Notes: generated by a model from the sequence alone, not told the origin. Shown: positions 27,444 to 36,366, counted from the stretch's first letter. The stretch: DNA of 64,000 bases from Labilithrix luteola (GCF_001263205.1 NZ_CP012333.1:5371001-5435000), one strand, 5' to 3'. Numbers and translations are program-made.

Positions 27444-29207
27444 CACGATGACGGCGCTACGGCCGGGGACTCGTTCCTCGGCCGTTTTGCTTGTGGCGAA
27501 CAAAGTCCGTGCGCCCGCGGGCAGCCGAGCGTCTTCGCGCCCGAAGTTCACGTAGATCGTCCGTGAGTCGAGCGGCGTACGGCGATGCACGACGAGCACG
27601 TTGCCCTCGGCTCGTGCGGATACCTCTCCGAGATTGCAGCGCACGCGAAGCACGGGATCCGACCGGCGCAGCGAGAGCATCGTTCGATAGACGTCGAGCA
27701 CGCGTGCATGCGGCGGGCTCATGCGCTCGCTCCAATCGAGCTTCGAGCGCGTGAAGGTGGTCTCCTCTTGGGGATCGGGAATGGTGCGAGCAACCGCGCG
27801 ATCCGCGAAGGCCTCGAAGCTCGCGAACTCGCGACGGCGCCCTTCCGAGACATGACGACCGAGATCGCCGTCGAGGTGGCTGAAAAAGAGGAACGGCGTG
27901 GTTGCGGCCCATTCTTCGCCCATGAAGAGCAGCGGGGTCATCGGTAGGAAGAGCAGCAGCGTGGCCACCGCGCAGTACGTGTCGAGATCGAGGCCGTCGG
28001 GACCCGCGAGCCGATCTCCGAACGCGCGGTTGCCGATCTGATCGTGATTCTGCAGGCAATAGACGAGCGCCTCCGGTGGCACGCCGCTGCTCGGCTTTCC
28101 TCGCGGCCGTCCTTTCCACGGCGCGGCGGCGTACGGTTCGCCCTGGAACAGCCAGCCTTGCGCGATGGTGCGTGCGAGGTCCGGGAGGCCACGCTCGTAG
28201 GCGGCGTAGTAGCCATCGCGCTCGCCGGTCAGCACCACGTGCAGCTGATGATGGAAGTCGTCTGCCCAGATGCCGTCGGCACCGAGCTCGCCGAACATCG
28301 CCGGATCGTTGCGGGCGTCTTCGAAGAACACGGCTCGGCGCGGAGCCATCTCGTGCGCCACCGATGTGAGCTCGTGCAGAACGTGACGTGTCGAGTCGTC
28401 GTGGATGGAGTGAGTGGCATCCAGCCGTAGACCGTCGATGCCGAATTCTTCGAGCCAATAACGTGCATTTTGCACGACGAGGCCGCGCATCCGCGGGTTC
28501 TCGAAGTTCGGAGCAACCCCCCACGGCGTCGTGACCTTGGTCGAGAAGTACTCGGGCGCGTAACGCGCGAGGTAGTTTCCCGACGGTCCGAAGTGGTTGT
28601 AGACGACGTCAAGCAGCACCGCGATCCCGCGCTCGTGAGCAGCTCGCACCAACTCGCGAAGATCGTCCGGTGTGCCGTACGCAGGATGGACGGCGAAAAG
28701 CGCTACGCCGTCGTAGCCCCAACCTCGCTCGCCCGCGAAGGCGGCGACGGGCATGAGCTCGACCACGTCGATGCCGAGCTCGACCAGATCGTCGAGCTTC
28801 TCGATGGCCGAACGGAACGTGCCTTCCGTCGTGAACGTGCCCACGTGGAGCTCGTAGATCACCCACGCGTGCAGCGGATGCACGTGGCGCAAAGCGGGCT
28901 CGCGCGCATCGGCGACGACTCTTGCCGGTCCGTGCACCCCGAAGGGGAGTGCCCGCGCGTAGGGATCGGGCGTTTCCACACCATCGAGAACGAAGAGGTA
29001 GAGCGCGCCTTCGCGAACGTCGCCGAAGTGCCCGACGAAAACGTGATCGGCTTGGGGCTCGAGACGTTCGGTACGGAGTACGCGGCGCGCTTCGTCGAAG
29101 AAGCGAACCTCCACACGCTTGGCTCGAGTCGCCCAAACCGTGAACGTGGTTCCGCCTGCTTCGAGGCGCGCGCCGAGCCCGCGGTCGTCGGTGCCTTGGA
29201 TGCTCAG
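27435..29207 (-). CDS. treZ: Malto-oligosyltrehalose trehalohydrolase
   Basis: TreZ releases trehalose from maltooligosyl-trehalose made from glycogen. The protein of about 590 residues has an N-terminal Ig-like domain and a GH13 barrel with nucleophile GLRLDATHS, acid/base FFEDARND and the TreZ-typical QNHDQIGNRAFGDRL. The frame is open to 29381 but that would overlap the upstream gene by 178 nt. The best start is a CTG at 29207 that overlaps the upstream stop as CTGA and has GGAG 5 nt before it; no ATG, GTG or TTG lies near. No treY is visible here. Confidence 0.88.
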   Translation of the reverse strand: MSIQGTDDRGLGARLEAGGTTFTVWATRAKRVEVRFFDEARRVLRTERLEPQADHVFVGHFGDVREGALYLFVLDGVETPDPYARALPFGVHGPARVVADAREPALRHVHPLHAWVIYELHVGTFTTEGTFRSAIEKLDDLVELGIDVVELMPVAAFAGERGWGYDGVALFAVHPAYGTPDDLRELVRAAHERGIAVLLDVVYNHFGPSGNYLARYAPEYFSTKVTTPWGVAPNFENPRMRGLVVQNARYWLEEFGIDGLRLDATHSIHDDSTRHVLHELTSVAHEMAPRRAVFFEDARNDPAMFGELGADGIWADDFHHQLHVVLTGERDGYYAAYERGLPDLARTIAQGWLFQGEPYAAAPWKGRPRGKPSSGVPPEALVYCLQNHDQIGNRAFGDRLAGPDGLDLDTYCAVATLLLFLPMTPLLFMGEEWAATTPFLFFSHLDGDLGRHVSEGRRREFASFEAFADRAVARTIPDPQEETTFTRSKLDWSERMSPPHARVLDVYRTMLSLRRSDPVLRVRCNLGEVSARAEGNVLVVHRRTPLDSRTIYVNFGREDARLPAGARTLFATSKTAEERVPGRSAVIVDP

Positions 29208-29479
29208 GGCGACTCCGCGTGTGAGCGTACGCTCTCCTCCTCGAGTCGGAAATCGATGACCGTCATCGGAGGAGGGGTCACGTCTTCGACACCGTTCAAT
29301 TTGGCGCAGATGATTTCGAGAAGTGCATCGATGGCGGCTTCTTCGGAGGCTCCTAGGGCCTCGACGCAGAGCTCGGCGCAAGCGGCGCGACAGCCGCCCT
29401 CGGCAGGGGTGATCACGTAACGGTAGATCTTGTCCTTCGGCATGATGCCCGGCATCGACGGCTGACGATCAGCGTTCAT
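29204..29479 (-). CDS. Small unknown protein upstream of treZ
   Basis: This 91-residue protein starts at an ATG with GGAGGG before it and overlaps the likely treZ start by 4 nt, so it is almost certainly expressed with treZ. It has KIYRYVITPAEGG, then ACAELCVEALG and an acidic Glu-rich C-terminus. No signal peptide, membrane helix or known domain is seen. Two of its three cysteines lie close together (AACAELC), so metal or redox binding is possible. Function unknown. Confidence 0.7.
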   Translation of the reverse strand: MNADRQPSMPGIMPKDKIYRYVITPAEGGCRAACAELCVEALGASEEAAIDALLEIICAKLNGVEDVTPPPMTVIDFRLEEESVRSHAESP

Positions 29480-29541
29480 GGCTCTACCCTCCGAGCGACG
29501 TCGAAGACGACGCGACGAGACTCGTTCGAGCTGGTCAGCTT

Positions 29542-29557
29542 TGCAGGGCCGATGCCA
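29542..29557 (-). promoter_or_regulatory. Strong sigma-54 promoter of the treZ operon
   Basis: The minus strand reads TGGCATCGGCCCTGCA, matching TGGCAC-N5-TTGCA at nine of eleven fixed positions with exact GG-N10-GC spacing. Its start would lie near 29531, giving a ~50-nt leader that contains the GGAGGG site of the first gene. Confidence 0.7.
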
Positions 29558-29727
29558 GGGCATGCGCGCCGCGCCGGCCTCCGTCTTTGGCTCGGAGACG
29601 GGGGTGCGATGCAGGACACCATGCGGCGTCGCGGGGCATTCGTGTCGCGACGTCCAGCACGAGCGTGACACTTCGCTACCCCCCGACGGCGGGACGCGTC
29701 ATGACCGATAGCACCGCGCCGCTCCAA

Positions 29728-29744
29728 TGTTTCGTGACGAAACA
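29728..29744. promoter_or_regulatory. Perfect 17-bp palindrome, candidate enhancer site
   Basis: TGTTTCGTGACGAAACA is a perfect palindrome around a central G. It lies about 170 bp upstream of the sigma-54 promoter of the treZ operon, a suitable distance for an activator-binding site. The remainder of 29480-29809 has no gene. Confidence 0.5.
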
Positions 29745-29809
29745 CAGGGTGCGAACCGGACCATCCGCAAACGGCCCGTGTCTCTTTGACACCTAGAAAT
29801 CCGAGCTCG

Positions 29810-31165
29810 TCAGTGGCGAGACCGGCGGCACCACGCGAAGAGCAAGGCGAAGGCGGCGCCTCCGATGCCGGCGAAGGCCGCGGTCAGGGGCTTGCCCGGT
29901 GTCGTACGACACGAGCATCCGCTGTCGTCGTCGACCTTCGCGCCCGTCGTCGTCGTGCTGCCGTCGCCGGCGTTCGGTCCGCCGTCGGCGCCTCCATCCG
30001 CGAATGCGTCGCAACCGAGCACGCTCTGTTGCGTGGGCCACACTTGCGCGCATTGGGTGGTCGTCTTGCTCGTCCCGTCGCACGCGAGCGCTCCGCGGAT
30101 GTCGCAGAAGTGAGCTTTGGTGTCGAACGTCGCGCCGTCGTCCTTCGAGAAGGCCGCGATGAAGCCGCTCTTCTCGCTCGAGCACGCCCAGAGGCCATCG
30201 GCCGCGAGGGTAAGACAGCCCACTTCGATGGTGCTCTTCTGGGTGAAGGCGAAGTCCGTGGTGCTCGCGACCTGCAAGCCTTCTTTCGGGCCGCCGAGGT
30301 AGACCTTCTTTCCGTCCGGCGCGAGGGCAAAACCCGAAAGTGCCGCCTGGCTCGTGTAGATCGTCTTCCAGTTCTTGCCGGCGTCTTCGGTGAGCATGAT
30401 GCGCCCCGGTTTGTCGGCGCCGCTCCACGTACGCACGTAGACGCGATCGGCATTCGTTGGGTCGACGGCCGCGATGAACGGCGCGCGTTCGCCGGCGACG
30501 AGCGGGAAGGGGAGCTCTTCGAACGTCTTGCCGCGATCGAGCGAGACCATGAAGACGCCGCTCGGTGTCACGCCGGGCGCACGAACCGCCGTGACGTAGA
30601 GCCGTTGGTCGTCGCTCGGCGCCATGTCGACTGTCTCGCCGAAGAGTGTGCCGTCGAACGTCCAGGGCATCGCCGTGAACGTCTCCGCCTGGTCCTTCGA
30701 CTCGTAGAGGACGGACTTGTAGGTCACGTTCCCGGCGTCGTCGATGTTGTCGTAGCCCGACTGGAAGGTGACCACCGTGTTCGGTTCGGCGGCACGCGAC
30801 GTGAGGTCGATGAAGATGCCGTCTTTGAGGGGGCCGCCCACGAACGAGAAGTTGCAGCCCTTGTCGTGCGAGACGGTCACGCCTTGGAACGTCGAGCCGA
30901 CGAACGTGCCGTTCGGCGCGACCCAGTACATCGGGTCCTCGATGCCCGCGAGGCCAATGGAGTTCTCGCAGACCCAATCCCAGCTCTTGCCGCGGTCGTG
31001 CGAGATCAGAAGACCGAACGTGACGCGAAGGAGCACCAGGTCCGGATCGTTCTGCGCGAGGAAGACGGCATTCGTCTCCGGAAACCGTCCGTTGGCGAAG
31101 GCCGGCGTGGAGAAGGCCGTGAGCAGGGCAGCGGCGACGGGGAGCGCGAGGAGGGCTTTCCGCAC
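29810..31165 (-). CDS. BNR-like beta-propeller protein with MYXO-CTERM tail
   Basis: This 451-residue exported protein has a signal peptide ending near PAFA (about 1-24), repeated BNR/Asp-box-like strands (SHDRGKSWDW, SHDKGCNFSF, SLDRGKTFEE, TEDAGKNWKT, SKDDGATFDT) of the sialidase/VPS10 propeller type, an Asp/Gly/Thr-rich linker, and a tail SGCSCRTTPGK followed by one helix and CRRSRH. That tail matches the MYXO-CTERM pattern, so it is likely anchored or released at the cell surface. No sialidase catalytic Arg set is evident, so a binding role is more likely. Confidence 0.75.
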   Translation of the reverse strand: MRKALLALPVAAALLTAFSTPAFANGRFPETNAVFLAQNDPDLVLLRVTFGLLISHDRGKSWDWVCENSIGLAGIEDPMYWVAPNGTFVGSTFQGVTVSHDKGCNFSFVGGPLKDGIFIDLTSRAAEPNTVVTFQSGYDNIDDAGNVTYKSVLYESKDQAETFTAMPWTFDGTLFGETVDMAPSDDQRLYVTAVRAPGVTPSGVFMVSLDRGKTFEELPFPLVAGERAPFIAAVDPTNADRVYVRTWSGADKPGRIMLTEDAGKNWKTIYTSQAALSGFALAPDGKKVYLGGPKEGLQVASTTDFAFTQKSTIEVGCLTLAADGLWACSSEKSGFIAAFSKDDGATFDTKAHFCDIRGALACDGTSKTTTQCAQVWPTQQSVLGCDAFADGGADGGPNAGDGSTTTTGAKVDDDSGCSCRTTPGKPLTAAFAGIGGAAFALLFAWCRRSRH

Positions 31166-31183
31166 GTCGGATACACTATCGCA

Positions 31184-32155
31184 TCACCAGGCGTATGCCT
31201 CGGGCGCCGCGCCACCGGGGCCCGGAAAAATGGCATCGAGCTCCTTCAGCACGCCCTCGTCGAGTGGTTTGCCCACCGTTCTCACGGCGCTCTCGAGCTG
31301 ATCCATGGTCCGCGGGCCGACGATCGGCGCCGTCACGGCCGGGTTTGCCAAAAGCCACGCGAGTCCCACGTCCGCCGGATCTCTTCCAATGCGCGCGCAG
31401 AGCGCCTCGTACTTCTCGAGTGCCGGCCGGTGCTTCTCGACGTTCTTCTGTGCGGCTTCGCTGGTGCGGCGCCCTTCGGCCTGCTTCTTCAACGCTCCAC
31501 CGAGGATGCCTCCCTTGAGCGGGCTCCACGGAATGAGACCGAGGCCGTATTCCTGGCACGCCGGAATGACCTCCAGCTCGATCGTACGATCGATCAGGTT
31601 GTAGAGACTCTGCTCGGAGACGAGCCCGAGGAAGTGACGCGCGCGGGCTGTCTCGCATGCGCGTGCGATGTGCCAACCCGCGAAGTTCGAGGAGCCGACG
31701 TAGATCACCTTGCCTTGGCGAACGAGGGTCTCCATCGCCTGCCAGATCTCTTCCCACGGCGCCCCGCGGTCGACGTGGTGCATCTGATAGAGCTCGATCG
31801 CCTCGGTCTTCATCCGCCGAAGCGACGCTTCGCAAGCGCGCATGATGTGCATGGCCGACAGGCGTGACTCGTTGGGCCAGTCGCCCATCGAGCCGTAGAC
31901 CTTCGTGGCGAGGACGACCTTCTCGCGACGCCCTCCACCTTGTGCGAACCAGCGCCCGAGGATCTGCTCGGTCCAACCTTCACCCTTCTTCCAGCCGTAG
32001 ACGTTCGCGGTGTCGAAGAAGTTGATTCCGTGCTCGATCGCGCGATCCATGATGCGAAAGGCATCGGCTTCGGTCGTCTGCGGACCGAAGTTCATCGTGC
32101 CGAGACAGAGGCGGCTGACTTTCAGGCCCGTTCGTCCGAGGTGCGCGTAGTCCAT
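31184..32155 (-). CDS. Aldo/keto reductase
   Basis: This 323-residue NADPH-dependent oxidoreductase has the family landmarks of a TIM-barrel aldo/keto reductase: FDTANVYG (catalytic Asp and Tyr), the conserved Lys in VLATKVYG, the His in YQMHHVD, the strand YVGSSNF and the C-terminal IVGPRTMDQLE NADP-binding motif. It resembles the soluble YghZ/Tas-like branch. It sits 18 bp upstream of the propeller gene and before the ubiA-type gene on the same strand. The substrate is unknown. Confidence 0.92.
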   Translation of the reverse strand: MDYAHLGRTGLKVSRLCLGTMNFGPQTTEADAFRIMDRAIEHGINFFDTANVYGWKKGEGWTEQILGRWFAQGGGRREKVVLATKVYGSMGDWPNESRLSAMHIMRACEASLRRMKTEAIELYQMHHVDRGAPWEEIWQAMETLVRQGKVIYVGSSNFAGWHIARACETARARHFLGLVSEQSLYNLIDRTIELEVIPACQEYGLGLIPWSPLKGGILGGALKKQAEGRRTSEAAQKNVEKHRPALEKYEALCARIGRDPADVGLAWLLANPAVTAPIVGPRTMDQLESAVRTVGKPLDEGVLKELDAIFPGPGGAAPEAYAW

Positions 32156-32287
32156 GACGCGGCAGCGTAGGCTTGCGTAGGGGGCCGGTCTAGGGACCGC
32201 GAGAGGCGGGCATCGCCGAAAGATGACGGTCGTGTAAGAATCGCCGCAACGAACAGCGGCGCGCTGCTCAAGGTCGCGAAATAGTCG

Positions 32288-33238
32288 TCACGCGACGATC
32301 AAGCGGACGACGGCATACACGCCGAACGCAGCTCCCGCAGCGATCTGGACGACCGAAATCCGTCGGTAGATCGCCTTCACCTCGTTCGGCCGGCAGACCC
32401 AGAGGGCGCCCGCAATCATGGGCACGGCGAGTCCGGCGAGAACCGCGGCCTCGATCGGTCGTCCGCCCGCACGCGCGGAGAGCGCGGCGAATGCCGAGCC
32501 GATCGTCGAGAGAACCGCGGCGGCGAGAGCAACGCCACGACGGCCGAGCACGATGGCCACCGTGCGATCGCCGCGCTTGCGGTCTTCCGCGATCTGGAAG
32601 AGCTGGGTGAGGGGATACAAGGCGCCGACGAGCGCGACGGCGGCGACGATGCCGTAGACCATCTCGAGGCTCCAGCGAGCGTGGCGGTCGGCGACCATCC
32701 CGGCGAGCGTTCCTAGGCCGCCCTGACCGATCATCACGACGAGCCAGCTTGCCCAGGGCTTGCCCTTCCACCGCGTGCGTGGGTGCGAATAGAGCACCCC
32801 GAGAATCGCGAAGGCCGCACATGCGAGGAGAAAACCATCGCTGACGCCCGCGGCAGCGATGAGCCCCAAGCCCTGCAGAACGAAGCTACCAGGGAGAAGC
32901 CACGGCCCCGCCGGTGGCGGATTGGCGAGCCCACCGACCGGTCCCTCGTCACGATCATAGTGAGAATTGTAGGCGGTCGTTCCTCCGTAGAAGCAGACGT
33001 GGAGGACCACGAAGGCGACGAGGAAGCGTGGCGAGATGCGCGCGTGCGCGAGCGCCGCACCCCACAGCATGAACGGGGCGAGCACGAGCTGGAACGGCAG
33101 CCTCAAATGGACCAGGAAATTGGTCGCGCACTCGCGAATGGGCGGCAACGACTCGGCTACGGCGACGTCCGGGAAGTGGCACGCAGTACGCACCGGGCGA
33201 TCCGTCGCCATGGGTCGCTTGCTGTCGCGCTCGTGCAT
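32288..33238 (-). CDS. UbiA-family prenyltransferase
   Basis: UbiA enzymes attach an isoprenoid chain to an aromatic or related acceptor inside the membrane. The 316-residue protein has about eight hydrophobic segments and the two Asp-rich sites: NSHYDRDEG (near 91-99) and the later QIAEDRKRGD. The ATG at 33238, with AGGAG 7 nt upstream, was chosen; 33211 is an alternative. Its start codon overlaps that of the divergent gene at 33237. The type III polyketide synthase 0.7 kb away suggests an alkyl-phenolic acceptor, as an inference. Confidence 0.88.
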   Translation of the reverse strand: MHERDSKRPMATDRPVRTACHFPDVAVAESLPPIRECATNFLVHLRLPFQLVLAPFMLWGAALAHARISPRFLVAFVVLHVCFYGGTTAYNSHYDRDEGPVGGLANPPPAGPWLLPGSFVLQGLGLIAAAGVSDGFLLACAAFAILGVLYSHPRTRWKGKPWASWLVVMIGQGGLGTLAGMVADRHARWSLEMVYGIVAAVALVGALYPLTQLFQIAEDRKRGDRTVAIVLGRRGVALAAAVLSTIGSAFAALSARAGGRPIEAAVLAGLAVPMIAGALWVCRPNEVKAIYRRISVVQIAAGAAFGVYAVVRLIVA

Positions 33239-33806
33239 GAAAGTTCTCCTCGGCACGCTGGTGCGGGGCGTCGGTCTCGTCGTCGGTGTCACGTCCACCG
33301 TGCTCGTCAGCGGACCAGCCCGCGCGGATGCAAGTTCACAACCGGTGAGCGCGACCCGAGATGCGTCCGACCCGCGTTGGGTCCAAGGTCAAGTGAGCGT
33401 TGCCGCACCGCCCGACGAGGTCTGGGCTCAGCTGAAGCACGTCGACGCGTGGACCAAGTACTTCTCCGACATCAAACGCTTCCGCGTTCTCTCGTGCGCC
33501 GAGACGTCGTGCAAGATCCAGCTGGAAACCAAGACGCTTTCGCACGGCTCGCTCCCGTACGAGGTCGAGTTCCTCGAGGGGCGACGCATGAAGGTGTGGA
33601 CGAACGAGATGGGCGTGAAGGCCGTTACGTACACCACCGTGCGCCAAGGGCAGACGCCGAACGAATCCAACGTGGTCTATTCGATGTTCCTCGAGGTCTC
33701 GGGCGCCCCGTCGCTTCTGATCTCCGAGAAGTCGCTGCGGCAGAAGCAAGAGCACATGGTCACGACTACCCTCGAGGACATGAACAAGTCGTTTGCTCGA
33801 CGTTGA
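33237..33806 (+). CDS. Exported SRPBCC/START-like protein
   Basis: This 189-residue protein has a signal peptide (about residues 1-33, ending SGPARA) and a single helix-grip domain: QVSVAAPPDEVWAQLKHV, WTKYFSDIKRFRVL, VEFLEGRRMKVW and a long C-terminal helix. SRPBCC proteins hold hydrophobic ligands, and some cyclise polyketides. The start at 33237 shares bases with the start codon of the divergent prenyltransferase gene. No Shine-Dalgarno is seen. Ligand transport for the neighbouring polyketide pathway is an inference. Confidence 0.65.
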   Translation: MKVLLGTLVRGVGLVVGVTSTVLVSGPARADASSQPVSATRDASDPRWVQGQVSVAAPPDEVWAQLKHVDAWTKYFSDIKRFRVLSCAETSCKIQLETKTLSHGSLPYEVEFLEGRRMKVWTNEMGVKAVTYTTVRQGQTPNESNVVYSMFLEVSGAPSLLISEKSLRQKQEHMVTTTLEDMNKSFARR

Positions 33807-33931
33807 CCTCACGTGACCTCGCCACGCTTCGTGGCGTTCTTGTCGTGTGCGTGTCCATGAAACGCGGCTCTGCTCGACGGCACGCGTGCTGCAGATCTCG
33901 TCGGTCGCCGCCGCTCGGCGTCCCCACGACG

Positions 33932-35104
33932 ATGACACACTCCCCCTATCGCGTCGCAACGCGCCTCTCCGGTTTCGAAATCGTTCGCCCTGCGTACGAA
34001 ACGTCGCAAGCCGGCAGCCTCGAATGGCTGTCGCGCCTGCACGCCGCTTCGGCACGCGCCGCATCGACGGACCCAGCTTCGTTCGATGGTCGGGCGTACG
34101 CCGCGCAAGTCAGCAAGCTCCTCGCGCGGGTCGGCTGTTCGCCCGAGAAGATCGCGGCGCGGGGATACGAGGTCGCGGACATCTCCCATACGCGCTGGGA
34201 GGACATGCTCGTCTACGACGTCGTGCGCCGTCCCGACGGTGCTCCGGCCGGCACTCGTACCGAGGTGTTCATGCGCGCCGCCGAGCGCGCCTTCGAGCGT
34301 CTCTACGCGACCGTGTGGACTCCGCCGTCCGATCTGATCCACGTCACGTGCACGGGCTATGCGTCGCCGAGTGCCGCGCAGCGGCTCGTGACGCGACGAG
34401 GCTGGGGAGAGACGACGCGCGTCACGCACGCCTATCACATGGGTTGCTACGCGGCGCTTCCTGCCATCCGCATGGCGGCGGGGTTTCTCGCGTCGGCCTC
34501 CAACGCTTCGTCCCGCGCGGACATCGTGCATACCGAAATCTGTTCACTGCATCTGCACCCTGCGGAGCATGCTCCCGAGCAGCTCGTCGTGCAGAGCCTC
34601 TTCGCGGACGGGCACGTTCGCTACTCCGTCGTGCGGGGCGGCGAGAGCGACGGCAAGAGCCTCACGCTCCTCTCTGCACGCGAAGTGCTCGTCCCCGACT
34701 CGTCGGGTGCCATGTCGTGGATCGTCTCGGACACCGGGATGGCCATGACCCTCGCGCGCGACGTCCCCATGCGCATCGCACGCGGCGTTCGCGAGTTCGT
34801 AGCTTCGCTCTACGCCGAGGGGAAACTCGACATGCGTCGTGACCTGGAGCGAACGGTCTTCGCCGTCCATCCGGGCGGTCCGAGGATCATCGAGGGCATC
34901 CAGCAAGCACTCGAGCTCACGGATGCGCAGACGGCGGCGAGTCGTGAGGTGCTCTTCCGCTTCGGCAACATGTCGTCGTCCACGCTTCCGCACGTGTGGA
35001 CCGCCCTCATGAACGACGCCGGTGTCACCACCGGCACGCCCATCGTGAGCCTCGCGTTCGGGCCCGGCCTCACCATGTGCGGCGCGCTGATGATCAAGGA
35101 GTAG
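33932..35104 (+). CDS. Type III polyketide synthase
   Basis: This 390-residue enzyme joins malonyl units to an acyl-CoA starter to make alkyl-pyrones or alkyl-resorcinols. The thiolase-fold catalytic triad is visible: Cys172 in HMGCYAALPA, His313 in AVHPGGPR and Asn346 in RFGNMSSST. GPGLTMCGALM near the end matches the family's final Gly-rich loop. Length is normal. The frame is open further upstream, and an ATG at about 33857 would add 25 Arg-rich residues; 33932 was chosen. Downstream genes encode a membrane protein and a methyltransferase. Confidence 0.93.
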   Translation: MTHSPYRVATRLSGFEIVRPAYETSQAGSLEWLSRLHAASARAASTDPASFDGRAYAAQVSKLLARVGCSPEKIAARGYEVADISHTRWEDMLVYDVVRRPDGAPAGTRTEVFMRAAERAFERLYATVWTPPSDLIHVTCTGYASPSAAQRLVTRRGWGETTRVTHAYHMGCYAALPAIRMAAGFLASASNASSRADIVHTEICSLHLHPAEHAPEQLVVQSLFADGHVRYSVVRGGESDGKSLTLLSAREVLVPDSSGAMSWIVSDTGMAMTLARDVPMRIARGVREFVASLYAEGKLDMRRDLERTVFAVHPGGPRIIEGIQQALELTDAQTAASREVLFRFGNMSSSTLPHVWTALMNDAGVTTGTPIVSLAFGPGLTMCGALMIKE

Positions 35105-35109
35105 GTCGG

Positions 35110-35634
35110 ATGCTCGCGTCGTGGCCGTTGCTCGCGCCGCCGCTCGTGCAGGCACTGGCAATGGTCTTCGACGAGTTCTATTTCCATCGCCAGCGAGGGC
35201 TTGGCGCATGGGAGCGCATCGGTCATCCGCTCGATACGATGACGGTGCTCGCGTGTCTGGCGTGGATTCTGTTCGTTCAGCCCTCGCAACGTGCGGTGGA
35301 GATCTACGTGGTGCTCGCCATCGTCTCGTGTCTGTTCGTGACGAAGGACGAGTTCGTTCATGCGCGTCGCTGCAGCTCGGCCGAGCAATGGCTTCACGCG
35401 CTGCTCTTCGTGCTGCACCCTCTCACCCTTGCGTCGTACGGCCTGATGTGGCCGGCCATCCATCTCGGCGACAGCGAGCTTCCCTCGTTTCTCCGTGCGA
35501 CGCGCCCTCTGACCACGTTCGTCGTGGGCCAGTCCGTGTTGACCACGGCATTTCTTCTCTATCAAACCATCTATTGGAATCTCCTTCGGAGGCGCTCATG
35601 GACGCCAATGCGACCATCCCCCGACGTCAGGTGA
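35110..35634 (+). CDS. Unknown membrane protein in the PKS locus
   Basis: This 174-residue protein has about four membrane helices (near 5-20, 40-80, 92-118 and 130-155), with FDEFYFHRQRGL and KDEFVHARRC motifs between them. I do not recognise a family by function. It starts 5 nt after the polyketide synthase stop and overlaps the methyltransferase gene by 37 nt, so the three genes form one transcription unit. A conserved acidic/His pattern (DEFYFH, DEFVHARR) could bind metal. Confidence 0.75.
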   Translation: MLASWPLLAPPLVQALAMVFDEFYFHRQRGLGAWERIGHPLDTMTVLACLAWILFVQPSQRAVEIYVVLAIVSCLFVTKDEFVHARRCSSAEQWLHALLFVLHPLTLASYGLMWPAIHLGDSELPSFLRATRPLTTFVVGQSVLTTAFLLYQTIYWNLLRRRSWTPMRPSPDVR

Positions 35635-36362
35635 ACAACGCCATCTACGAGGCGCTCGGCGCGCGGTGGTACGAGGCGCAGGACGATCCCGTCGCGCTGC
35701 TTCGGGCCGAAGCTCGTCTGCGGAACCCCTGGGTCATCGAGCGCATCGCCAAGCGGTTCGCCAATCGGCATCCGCGGATTCTCGACGTGGGCTGCGGTGC
35801 AGGGTTTCTCTCCAATGCGCTGGCCAAGAAGGGCTTCGACGTGACCGGCGTAGACGTGTCGCCGCAGAGCCTGCACGTGGCCGCCGAACACGATCTCACG
35901 GCCAGCGTGCGCTATCGCGTGGCCGATGCGTGTGCGCTCCCGTACACCGATCGGTCCTTCGACGTCGTCTGCGCGATGGACTTCCTCGAGCACGTCGAGG
36001 ATCCCTCGAAGGTCATCGCCGAGGCGGCCCGCGTGCTCGCCCCGGGAGGACTCTTTTTCTTCCACACGTTCAATCGCACGCCGCTCGCGTGGCTGGTGGT
36101 CCTCAAGGGCGTCGAGTGGTTCGTCGACAACGTGCCCCCCGACCTCCACCTCTATCGGCTCTTTCTCAAGCCGAAGGAGGTCGAAGCCATGTGCCAAAAG
36201 GCGGGGCTCGACGTGACCGAGCTCACGGGCTCGCGCCCGGTCATCGGCTCGAGGGCGTTCCTTCGATTGCTCCTCACGGGCGTCGTGCCGAAGGACTTCG
36301 CGTTCACCTTCTCCAGCTCGACGCAGGTCGCTTACACGGGCGTAGCGACGCGGACGCGCTGA
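35598..36362 (+). CDS. UbiG-like SAM-dependent O-methyltransferase
   Basis: This 254-residue methyltransferase has the SAM motif ILDVGCGAGFLS, an acidic loop VTGVDVSPQ, CAMDFLEHVEDPS and RVLAPGGLFFFHTFNRT, closest in pattern to UbiG/Coq3. GGAGG lies 7 nt before the ATG, within the end of the previous gene. After a type III polyketide synthase, the expected role is methylation of a phenolic hydroxyl on an alkyl-resorcinol or quinone (inference). A housekeeping ubiquinone role is possible but the gene context argues against it. Confidence 0.85.
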   Translation: MDANATIPRRQVNNAIYEALGARWYEAQDDPVALLRAEARLRNPWVIERIAKRFANRHPRILDVGCGAGFLSNALAKKGFDVTGVDVSPQSLHVAAEHDLTASVRYRVADACALPYTDRSFDVVCAMDFLEHVEDPSKVIAEAARVLAPGGLFFFHTFNRTPLAWLVVLKGVEWFVDNVPPDLHLYRLFLKPKEVEAMCQKAGLDVTELTGSRPVIGSRAFLRLLLTGVVPKDFAFTFSSSTQVAYTGVATRTR

Positions 36363-36366
36363 CGAC

